A stretch of 53,693 nt of DNA, taken from positions 1 to 53,693 of the forward strand of contig CAZROA010000056.1 of the NCBI GenBank assembly GCA_964601575.1, given 5' to 3'. Under the pieces are notes generated by a model. That model did not search any database. It was not told the origin of the DNA and saw nothing but the letters and a program-made list of their open reading frames with translations. How positions within the stretch are numbered: the stretch's first letter is position 1; the number at the start of each line of letters is the position of its first letter. The translations under genes were made by a program, and so were the position numbers. Of this stretch, positions 47,590 to 53,693 are shown piece by piece. The stretch is from CAZKEG01 sp964601575. Its GTDB lineage: Bacteria; Desulfobacterota; Thermodesulfobacteria; Thermodesulfobacteriales; Thermodesulfatatoraceae.

Positions 47590-48577
47590 TCTCTCCGGTC
47601 CGCAAAAAGCGGCCATCTTCCTCCTGACCATGGGGGAAGAGTTTACCGCAGAGGTTTACAAATACCTTTCCGAGGAAGAAATCAAACGCATCGGCGTAGA
47701 GATGGCTCGAATCGACTACATCCCCTCGGAAGCGGTAAGAAGGGTGCTTGAAGAGGCCAATATCGAAAGCAAGGAACTCTTGGCTGATCTTACCGTCTCG
47801 CCAGATGAATTCCTCCAGGAAAGTCTGATCAAGGCTTATGGTGAAAGGGGTAAGGAGATTTACGAAGAAATTCGTCAAGAGCTAGGGCCAAAGGTCTTTG
47901 AAAAACTGAGACGCCTTGATCCAAGGACCATTGCCAATTTCTTACGAAACGAACATCCTCAGACCATTGCCATCATTTTGGTCCATCTCGATCCAGATAA
48001 GGCCGGGCAAGTCCTTTCGGTCCTCCCGGAAAAACTGCGCTCTGAAGTGATCTTTAGGATCGCCGAATTGGACAAGGTCGATCCGGAGATCATCCAAGAA
48101 ATCAGTACCGCCTTAGAGGAGGAATTACAGGCCGTGGGTGGGACCTTTAGTCGCAAATTGGGTGGTGTGGAACGGGCCGCAGAGATCCTCTCCCATGTGG
48201 GACGGGATCTCGAGGAAGAAATCCTCTCCCAGGTGGAGGAAGAAAACCCCTCCTTGGCCGAAGAGGTCCGGAAGTATCTCTTTACCTTTGAAGATCTGCT
48301 CAAGGTGGATGACAACGCCATTCAGGCCATCCTCAAAGAGATCTCTACCGAAGACCTCAAGTTGGCCCTTAAGACCGCCTCTGAAGAGCTACGTGAGAAG
48401 TTCTTTAGCAATATGAGTGAACGTGCCGCCCAGCTCCTCAAGGAAGACCTTGAGATCATGGGGCCGGTGCGGGTGGCTGACGTTGAAGCGGCTCAGCAGA
48501 ACATCATCAAGGTGGCCAAGCGTCTCGAACAAGAAGGCAAGATCGTCCTTTCGGTCGGGGAGGACGAATTTGTCTAA
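47561..48577 (+). CDS. fliG: Flagellar motor switch protein FliG
   Basis: 338 residues, the rotor part that contacts MotA. LSGPQKAAIFLLTMGEEF opens the FliF-binding domain; the central NEHPQTIAIILVHLDPDKAGQVLSVLP is the EHPQ motif that binds FliM; the C-terminal FTFEDLLKVDDNAIQAILKEISTEDLKLALKTASEELREKFFSNMSERAA carries the torque helix with its charged residues. A ribosome site AAGGAGG within the fliF end drives the ATG. Confidence 0.97.
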   Translation: MPAYKIDPDNLSGPQKAAIFLLTMGEEFTAEVYKYLSEEEIKRIGVEMARIDYIPSEAVRRVLEEANIESKELLADLTVSPDEFLQESLIKAYGERGKEIYEEIRQELGPKVFEKLRRLDPRTIANFLRNEHPQTIAIILVHLDPDKAGQVLSVLPEKLRSEVIFRIAELDKVDPEIIQEISTALEEELQAVGGTFSRKLGGVERAAEILSHVGRDLEEEILSQVEEENPSLAEEVRKYLFTFEDLLKVDDNAIQAILKEISTEDLKLALKTASEELREKFFSNMSERAAQLLKEDLEIMGPVRVADVEAAQQNIIKVAKRLEQEGKIVLSVGEDEFV

Positions 48578-49325
48578 GATCATCAAAGGCGGGAAAATAA
48601 AGGTCCTTTCCTTTGATATTTCGCGGGCCAAAGATGCCGAAGAGGAGTTCTTCAGCCCGCTTCAGGCCTTTTTGCCCCAGGAGGCCTGGCCAGAGGAATC
48701 CAAAGAGCCTGATCCCCCTGAAGAAACAACGGAAAGGGCCGAAGATAGTGAACCAGCAGAGCTAGATCCTCCTGAAGCAGAAGAAAAAGAGATCGATCCC
48801 TTATCTATCCCAGAAGTGGCCGAACGACTGGCCCTCCTTGAACAAGAGGCCTATGAAAAGGGCTTTGCCCAGGGGCAGAAAGACGGTATGGAACTCGGTC
48901 GCCAGCAATATGAGTCCATGGCCGCCAAATTACGAGAGCTCTTGCGCAGCCTTGAGGCTGAGATCGAACGCCACGTACTGAACCTCGAAAAACCCTTGCT
49001 CTCTTTGGTGAAGATGATGGCCGAAAAAGTCATTCATCGGGAAATAAGCCTTGGCCCAGAGGTCCTGAAGAATTGCCTTCAAGAGGCCTTACAATACGTG
49101 GTGGAACAATCTCGGGTCCGTCTCCACCTCCACCCGGAGGATATTGAGTACATGGATGAAATCGTCCAGGAATTGGCCAAGGAGTTTTCTCGACTAAAGG
49201 ATTTCGAACTAGTCCCGGATGAAAGCCTCTCTCGTGGAGGTTGTCTCTTAGAGACGGATTTCGGCCTGGTCGACGCCACTTATGAGCGTAAATGGCGAGA
49301 AATTTTGCAGAAACTTGAGCTCTGA
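48570..49325 (+). CDS. fliH: Flagellar assembly protein FliH
   Basis: Regulator of the export ATPase FliI. 251 residues from a TTG at 48570, inside the end of fliG. I chose it because GGGGAGG lies six bases before it and the protein then begins with SKIIKGGKIKVLSFDI; an ATG 153 bases upstream would translate fliG sequence out of frame. An acidic, Pro/Glu-rich N-terminal third is followed by a coiled coil (ERLALLEQEAYEKGFAQGQKDGMELGRQQY, with the GxxxG-like spacing seen in FliH) and the V-ATPase E-subunit-like C-terminus (VRLHLHPEDIEYM). Confidence 0.93.
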   Translation: MSKIIKGGKIKVLSFDISRAKDAEEEFFSPLQAFLPQEAWPEESKEPDPPEETTERAEDSEPAELDPPEAEEKEIDPLSIPEVAERLALLEQEAYEKGFAQGQKDGMELGRQQYESMAAKLRELLRSLEAEIERHVLNLEKPLLSLVKMMAEKVIHREISLGPEVLKNCLQEALQYVVEQSRVRLHLHPEDIEYMDEIVQELAKEFSRLKDFELVPDESLSRGGCLLETDFGLVDATYERKWREILQKLEL

Positions 49326-50650
49326 TGCAAGTCCCGGATTTTAGTCGTTTTATCAACGCCATAAGAGAAGTCGAACCCGTTACGGTATGCGGCCTGGTCC
49401 GCCGGGTGGTGGGCCTGGTGGTAGAGGCCGAAGGGCCGAGTGTCAGCGTCGGGGGGCTTTGCGAGATCGTGCTCCCTTCAGGGAAGAGCATCCTGGCGGA
49501 AGTAGTTGGGTTCCGAGAAGAACGCGTACTCTTAATCCCTCTGGGGGACCCGCGAGGGATTGAGCCCGGAAGCAAGGTCTTTCTCAAGATGGACCCAGGG
49601 GTCAAGGTGGGGAGGGCCTTGCTCGGTCGGGTGATCGATGCCCTGGGTAATCCCCTGGATGGGAAACCCTTGCCTCCTCTTGAGACCTGTTATCCCCTTT
49701 ACGCCGAACCATTAAAGCCCTTTGAACGGGCCCGTATTACCGAACCCCTTGACGTAGGGGTAAGGGCCATCAATGCCCTTCTCACTCCGGGGAAGGGTCA
49801 AAGGGTGGCCATTATGGCCGGCTCCGGGGTAGGAAAAAGCACCCTCCTGGGGATGATGGCCCGCTACACCAAGGCTGATGTCAACGTCATTGCCCTCATC
49901 GGGGAGCGAGGTCGAGAGGTACTCGAATTCTTAGAACAAAATCTCGGGAAAGAAGGGCTTGAACGTTCGGTGGTAGTGGTGGCCACTTCTGATCAGCCGC
50001 CCCCTCTTCGCATACGTGGGGCCTACTTGGCCATGGCCGTGGCCGAGTATTTTCGCGACCAGGGACTAGATGTCTTGATGATGATGGATTCCCTGACCCG
50101 TTTTTGTATGGCTGGCCGGGAGGTAGGGCTGGCCATTGGGGAGCCACCTACCGCCAGGGGATATACCCCTTCTGTCTTTGCCTCTTTGCCTAAACTCCTA
50201 GAACGAGCCGGACCTAAAAAGGGAGCCGGTAGCATCACGGCCTTCTACACCGTATTGGTCGAGGGAGATGATTTTAATGAACCGGTCGCCGACGCTGTGC
50301 GTTCCATCGTCGATGGGCATATCGTCCTCTCGCGTGATCTGGCCCACCAAGGGCATTATCCAGCCATCGATGTGCTGGCCAGTGTGAGCCGGGTGATGAA
50401 GGATATCGTTTCTAAAGAGCAGATCATCGCGGCGCGCAAGCTCATCCATATCCTTTCGGTCTATCGTCAGGCCGAAGATTTGATCAATATCGGGGCCTAC
50501 GTGAAGGGCAGTAATCCAGAGATAGATCAGGCCTTGCAGTTGATCGATCAGGTCAAGGCCTTTCTTCAACAGGAAATCGACGAGAAATCGGAATTTGAAC
50601 AAAGCCTTGAGGCCTTGTTTCGGGTAGTTGGTCATGAAAAGACCCTCTAG
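49325..50650 (+). CDS. fliI: Flagellum-specific ATP synthase FliI
   Basis: ATPase of the flagellar protein export gate, 441 residues. Walker A is AGSGVGKS (165-172), Walker B LDVLMMMDSLTRFCMA, with GERGREVLEF, GEPPTARGYTPSVFASLPKLLERAG and the C-terminal dimension typical of FliI rather than F1 beta. ATG overlaps the fliH stop by one base. Confidence 0.97.
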   Translation: MQVPDFSRFINAIREVEPVTVCGLVRRVVGLVVEAEGPSVSVGGLCEIVLPSGKSILAEVVGFREERVLLIPLGDPRGIEPGSKVFLKMDPGVKVGRALLGRVIDALGNPLDGKPLPPLETCYPLYAEPLKPFERARITEPLDVGVRAINALLTPGKGQRVAIMAGSGVGKSTLLGMMARYTKADVNVIALIGERGREVLEFLEQNLGKEGLERSVVVVATSDQPPPLRIRGAYLAMAVAEYFRDQGLDVLMMMDSLTRFCMAGREVGLAIGEPPTARGYTPSVFASLPKLLERAGPKKGAGSITAFYTVLVEGDDFNEPVADAVRSIVDGHIVLSRDLAHQGHYPAIDVLASVSRVMKDIVSKEQIIAARKLIHILSVYRQAEDLINIGAYVKGSNPEIDQALQLIDQVKAFLQQEIDEKSEFEQSLEALFRVVGHEKTL

Positions 50651-51074
50651 GGCCATTAAGACACTGCTTTGGGTCTCGGAACTCAAAGAACGGGAGGCCA
50701 AGGAGCGTTTTCAGCGGGCGTGTCGAGCCCTTTCAGAATTAGAGACGATCTTGAGGGAGATTACCGAACGACCAAAAAAGATGTTTTCTGAACTAGAAGG
50801 GCAATGCCTCACTGGCCTTGAACTTCAATTTTTTACTCGGGGGTTGGAGATGGTCTTTCAGGAAAAGGTCAAGGTAGAAAAGATTTTAGAGAACAAACGT
50901 CGAGAAGTAGAAGACCTGCGGGAACAGGCCTTAAAACTCCATCAAAAGCGACGTACAGCAGAGACCCTTTATCAAAAGGCCTGGCAGGCCTATCGTCAAG
51001 AATTAGAACGACAGGAACTCAAAGAAGCCGATGATTTAGTCCTCCTAAGGAGGGGCAAGGATGAAACTCTTTAA
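50634..51074 (+). CDS. fliJ: Flagellar export chaperone FliJ
   Basis: A 146-residue, almost wholly helical charged protein (VSELKEREAKERFQRACRALSELETIL, then FLQEK-like helices up to KEADDLVLLRRGK). It has the size, coiled-coil form and place of FliJ, the FliI partner. Sequence conservation in this family is low, so the call rests largely on position. ATG at 50634 is preferred over the TTG six bases earlier. It overlaps both neighbours. Confidence 0.85.
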   Translation: MKRPSRAIKTLLWVSELKEREAKERFQRACRALSELETILREITERPKKMFSELEGQCLTGLELQFFTRGLEMVFQEKVKVEKILENKRREVEDLREQALKLHQKRRTAETLYQKAWQAYRQELERQELKEADDLVLLRRGKDETL

Positions 51075-51618
51075 GTTGATGCCCCTTTTGGTGGCCTTGG
51101 TAACGGCCAAACTCATCCTCTCCGGGGCCCTGGTCTATTTTTATCATACCGGGACCTTGTTTTTTGAACCGGATTCGGCCTTGGCCCGGGCTGCCCCTCA
51201 AGAAAAAGAAGGCCCTGTTTGTCCGAAAGAATTGTTTACGGCCTTGCGGGCCGAGAGAGAACGCTTGAAAAAAGAGCAGGCCAAACTGGAAAAAGAGACC
51301 CAAAATTTGGCCCTTCTCAAAGAACAGGTAGACAAACGTATGGCTTCCCTGGCCGCCTTGGAGGACGAAATCGACCAAAAGCTTCAAGAATTGCGCACGA
51401 TCAAGAGCGAACGGTTCAAACTTCTGGTTGGGGCCTACGCTAATATGAAACCTTCAAAAGCAGCCAAGCTCCTAGAGGCCATGGAGCCAGAAATGGCCAT
51501 AAAGATCCTTTCGGCCTTAAAGACCGAACAGGTGGCCCGTATCCTTTCCGCCATGCCCCCTGAAAAGGCTGCCTCTCTAGCCGAATCACTTTCTGGGCTT
51601 CCCCCTAGGGAGTTGTGA
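51061..51618 (+). CDS. MotE-like flagellar protein (MgtE-N type C-terminus)
   Basis: 185 residues: a membrane helix at about 5-28 (LMPLLVALVTAKLILSGALVYFY), a long coiled coil (about 60-120, RAERERLKKEQAKLEKETQNLALLKEQVDKRMA), and a C-terminal domain LVGAYANMKPSKAAKLLEAMEPEMAIKILSALKTEQVARILSAMPPEKAASLAESL. The last part is the MgtE-N/FliG-M-like fold of MotE, the chaperone of stator protein MotC in some bacteria. It overlaps fliJ by 14 bases and ends the flagellar run. MotA/B are not in the window. Confidence 0.82.
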   Translation: MKLFKLMPLLVALVTAKLILSGALVYFYHTGTLFFEPDSALARAAPQEKEGPVCPKELFTALRAERERLKKEQAKLEKETQNLALLKEQVDKRMASLAALEDEIDQKLQELRTIKSERFKLLVGAYANMKPSKAAKLLEAMEPEMAIKILSALKTEQVARILSAMPPEKAASLAESLSGLPPREL

Positions 51619-51685
51619 TCTTTTTTGGTTTTGTGGGTCGGGAGAAAATGCTAATATTGACCAAAATGAGAAAAGGAGGTCCTTT

Positions 51686-52162
51686 ATGGGACTGCAGGAA
51701 ATCATCACCACCTATATCCCCCAAGGGGTATTCGTCGTCACCACGCGCTTCGGAGAAAAGATCAACGGGATGACAGCAGCTTGGGTCAGCCAGGTGTCCT
51801 TTCGTCCCAGGCTCCTTTCGGTTTCCATCGCCCCTCAACGGTATACCTATGAGTTGATCAAGGAATCGGGCATTTTTTGTCTAAATGTTTTGGGAGAAGG
51901 CCAGGTAGATATAGCTAAACATTTCGGTTTTCAAAGCGGGCGGGAAGTTGATAAGTTTGCCGGGCGGGAATATTTTTCCGCCCTGAAGGGTTCGCCGGTC
52001 CTGAAAGAGGCCATAGCCTACTTTGAGTGTCAAGTGGTCTCTTCTTATGAGGCCGGGGATCACATGCTTTTTATAGGGGAGTTGATAGATCATAAAGTAC
52101 TTAAGGAAGGAGTTGCTCCCCTCCTTTTCAAGTGGAATGATTACTTCGGAGGTGCCGGATAA
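51686..52162 (+). CDS. Flavin reductase-like FMN-binding protein
   Basis: 158 residues of the split-barrel flavin reductase family: GVFVVTTRFGEKINGMTAAWVSQVSFRPRLLSVSIAPQRYTYELIKESGIFCLNVLGEGQ is the FMN-binding core, followed by HFGFQSGREVDKFAG and HMLFIGELIDHKV. Substrate and partner are unknown; anaerobe members often reduce flavins or act with rubredoxins in oxygen defence. AAAAGGAGGT precedes the ATG. It ends one base into the next gene and is separated from the flagellar run by 67 bases. Confidence 0.88.
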   Translation: MGLQEIITTYIPQGVFVVTTRFGEKINGMTAAWVSQVSFRPRLLSVSIAPQRYTYELIKESGIFCLNVLGEGQVDIAKHFGFQSGREVDKFAGREYFSALKGSPVLKEAIAYFECQVVSSYEAGDHMLFIGELIDHKVLKEGVAPLLFKWNDYFGGAG

Positions 52163-52821
52163 TGCCCAAAAAAAAGGGTAAAGAGGCCCCGCAAGAGGAA
52201 CTTCTCGTTTTGCATGAAAAATGGGTTGAGGCCGCCAAAAAACACCTCAGAGAGCTCATCGGTTTGGCCTTGATGATCGTTTTAGTGGCGGTCGGGTGGG
52301 CCATGTTTCAATATCAACGAGAACGTCAGGAGACCAAGGCCTCTCTTCTTTATGCCCGGGCAGAGATGAGCAAGAAGACCGGGCAAGAGAAGTTCCTAAA
52401 AGAGGTTATCAGACGCTATGGAAGCACTTCGGCGGCCCTTCAGGCCCATATGGATCTGTTTGATTCCTATTATCAGAAAGGCGATATAGACAAGGCCCTC
52501 TCGGAGATCGAGGCCATTAAAAAGAGGGCCAAGGGTGACATGAAGGCCTTTGTGACCTTGGGAGAAGGGTATCTCTTTGAAGAGAAAAAGGATTGGGCCA
52601 AGGCTCGGGCTGATTACGAAAAGGCAGCACGGGCCAACATTGGGCTTGAATATTTGGCTTGGCTTGACCTGGCCCGAGTCTCTGAGCTTTCCGGTGAGAT
52701 CGACAAAGCCGTACAATATTATCGAGAATTTATTGGCCTTAAGCCCCAAGGGAATATTTTGGACTTTGTAGAGGTCCAACTCTCCAAATTAGAAGCCAAA
52801 CTGGAGGAGAGCAAGAAATAG
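52162..52821 (+). CDS. YfgM-like membrane-anchored TPR protein
   Basis: 219 residues: a short cytosolic, lysine-rich start, one membrane helix near 33-53 (LIGLALMIVLVAVGWAMFQY), then TPR-like helices (KEVIRRYGSTSAALQAHMDLFDSYYQKGDIDKALSEIEAI, LARVSELSGEIDKAVQYYREFIGLKPQ). In form it resembles YfgM, the ancillary subunit of the SecYEG translocon. No bamB gene follows, so the match is by architecture only. Confidence 0.75.
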   Translation: MPKKKGKEAPQEELLVLHEKWVEAAKKHLRELIGLALMIVLVAVGWAMFQYQRERQETKASLLYARAEMSKKTGQEKFLKEVIRRYGSTSAALQAHMDLFDSYYQKGDIDKALSEIEAIKKRAKGDMKAFVTLGEGYLFEEKKDWAKARADYEKAARANIGLEYLAWLDLARVSELSGEIDKAVQYYREFIGLKPQGNILDFVEVQLSKLEAKLEESKK

Positions 52822-53325
52822 ATGTCGCTCCTTATTTTTCAACGTTTGGCCGAACAGCGGATACAAGAGGCCATCCAAAAGGGAGAATTTGACGATCTCC
52901 CAGGCAAAGGGAAACCCTTACAGCTTGAAGATTTGAGTCACGTCCCTGAAGAACTCCGTTTGGCTTACAAAGTGCTCAAAAACGCCGGGTTCCTCCCACC
53001 GGAGGTAGAGCTCTTGCGGGAGATCAAGACCGTGGAGGACCTCATCGAACACATGGAGGATGAGGAACACCGTTATCGCCAAATCCGCCGTCTGAATTAC
53101 CTGATCATGAAACTCAATCAACTTCGCCGCCGCCCGATCGATCTAGAAAAAGAACAGCGCTACTACGACAAGATCGTCGAAAGGGTAGAGGTCTTCGGCA
53201 GCAAGAAGGCCAAGGCTAAGAGGTTAGAAGAACTGGAAGAAGGTAAGGTCCCGAGGGTAAATCTCAAAAAACTTCAACAATTGGTGGTCCTGAACACGAT
53301 CGCCAAACTTCATCGGCGTGCTTGA
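52822..53325 (+). CDS. DUF1992 (DnaJ-homologue subfamily C28-like) protein
   Basis: 167 residues. The first 70 residues, LAEQRIQEAIQKGEFDDLPGKGKPLQLEDLSHVPEELRLAYKVLKNAGFLPPEVEL, are the conserved DUF1992 block found in bacteria and in human DNAJC28 without a J domain. The rest is a helical, basic tail. No biochemical role is established. The ATG follows the previous stop directly. Its stop codon is inside the -35 box of the tRNA-Pro promoter. Confidence 0.9.
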   Translation: MSLLIFQRLAEQRIQEAIQKGEFDDLPGKGKPLQLEDLSHVPEELRLAYKVLKNAGFLPPEVELLREIKTVEDLIEHMEDEEHRYRQIRRLNYLIMKLNQLRRRPIDLEKEQRYYDKIVERVEVFGSKKAKAKRLEELEEGKVPRVNLKKLQQLVVLNTIAKLHRRA

Positions 53326-53349
53326 CAGTTGAAACAGGTCTTTTATGTT
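53322..53349 (+). promoter_or_regulatory. Probable promoter of tRNA-Pro
   Basis: Perfect TTGACA (53322-53327) and TATGTT (53344-53349) with a 16-base spacer, ending 11 bases before the tRNA. The -35 box covers the stop codon of the preceding gene. Confidence 0.6.
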
Positions 53350-53360
53350 TATTGACGAGT

Positions 53361-53437
53361 CGGGACGTGGCTCAGCCTGGTAGAGCACTGGGTTCGGGAC
53401 TCAGGGGTCGCAGGTTCAAATCCTGCCGTCCCGACCA
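53361..53437 (+). tRNA. tRNA-Pro (anticodon CGG), CCA encoded
   Basis: Acceptor CGGGACG (53361-53367) pairs with CGTCCCG (53427-53433), then discriminator A and an encoded CCA (53435-53437). The anticodon stem CTGGG/CTCAG (one G-T) encloses TTCGGGA, anticodon CGG for CCG codons. T loop TTCAAAT. Confidence 0.96.
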
Positions 53438-53554
53438 TGTCTTTCAAGGATTCCCGGGAAGTGACTTTAGGTGGGAAGAACTTTTTCCCCACTTATTCCC
53501 CACCTAGGGGAGAAAAAGGGCGGTAAAGAGGAGAGGCTAGCTTAGAGAGAAGGC

Positions 53555-53692
53555 CTAAAAAGTAGCACTTAGAAGCTCGGCAACGCCAAACTCGGCAAGG
53601 CCCACTTGCAAAGGGTTTTTTATTCGCGTAAAAATAGCCCTCTCGTCGAAGATTTTCTCCGACCTATACCAAAGTAGCCCCACCAGAAAAAA
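53555..53692 (-). CDS. Possible C-terminus of an unknown gene (cut by right edge)
   Basis: A minus-strand frame is open from the right edge to a TAG at 53555, giving 45 residues that end in LAEFGVAELLSATF. I do not recognise it. An open frame of this length can occur by chance, and the short T-rich stretch does not help. The plus-strand bases 53438-53554 show only a direct TTCCCCAC repeat and weak hairpins (GGTGGG with CCCACC, TCCCC with GGGGA), no gene. Confidence 0.25.
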   Translation of the reverse strand, partial: FFLVGLLWYRSEKIFDERAIFTRIKNPLQVGLAEFGVAELLSATF

Positions 53693-53693
53693 A

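Noticed and set aside
53438..53554. Small RNA gene after tRNA-Pro
   Set aside because: Short complementary pieces exist but form competing, weak stems, and no known RNA family pattern (tmRNA, SRP, RNase P, 6S) is recognisable.

Overview
The window (about 53.7 kb, roughly half G+C) reads as a piece of a bacterial chromosome from a thermophilic, Gram-negative, motile anaerobe. Marks of heat adaptation are a reverse gyrase (cut by the left edge) and two small heat-shock genes. An outer membrane with LPS is implied by kdsB, a family-9 glycosyltransferase and outer-membrane type lipoproteins. A secreted dodecaheme-class cytochrome c, a sulfide-type Thi4, a manganese-family pyrophosphatase and the gene orders suggest a Thermodesulfobacteriota-like organism. 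That assignment is inference; no rRNA is present to test it. Genes are packed tightly, with 1-4 base overlaps and strong AGGAGG ribosome sites, and nothing looks like an insertion sequence, prophage or CRISPR array.

Layout. 1-1720: reverse gyrase C-terminus meets an ANTAR-type response regulator tail to tail; the regulator lies just downstream of a tRNA-Gln. 1717-10734 (minus strand): a long run dus - acyl-CoA dehydrogenase - etfB - etfA - fabG - acpP - fabF - rpiB - glyA - a dCMP deaminase with an extra C-terminal half. It mixes fatty-acid synthesis with an acyl-CoA dehydrogenase/electron-transfer-flavoprotein set. 10803-14719: CBS-pair protein, ndk, thiL, cupin, kdsB and two hsp20 genes, both with possible base pairing around the ribosome site. 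14884-18743: cobalamin-type radical SAM enzyme, phosphoesterase, HyuA-like ATPase.

18808-24715: envelope-related stretch with two secreted proteins of the CsgG/FlgO kind, a glycosyltransferase, a SagB-type nitroreductase, a poly(A)-polymerase/CCA-type enzyme and an unknown gene beside scpB. 25356-27494: a perfect parS site, parA, parB and a YacP-like nuclease, the chromosome-partition locus usually near the origin. 27614-33304: HD-GYP protein, then the lysine/diaminopimelate operon dapF-dapA-(secreted unknown)-dapB-FAH. 33327-36992: tRNA-Phe with its promoter, two small genes and the multiheme cytochrome. 37015-39965: terminator, ppaC, thi4 with a structured leader, nadC.

40072-51618: a sigma-54 activator, then a probable sigma-54 promoter preceded by a TGT-N10-ACA dyad, a TPR protein, a second activator with a decayed receiver domain, and the flagellar basal-body/export genes flgB-flgC-fliE-fliF-fliG-fliH-fliI-fliJ plus a MotE-like gene. 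51686-53437: flavin reductase, YfgM-like protein, DUF1992 protein and tRNA-Pro. The last 250 bases hold no complete gene.

The most interesting items for follow-up are the regulatory logic around the two sigma-54 activators and the flagellar run, the possible RNA thermometers on the hsp20 genes, the structured thi4 leader with a catalytic (His) Thi4, the FAS-Etf-dehydrogenase gene set, the fused deaminase and the atypical heme motif in the large cytochrome.
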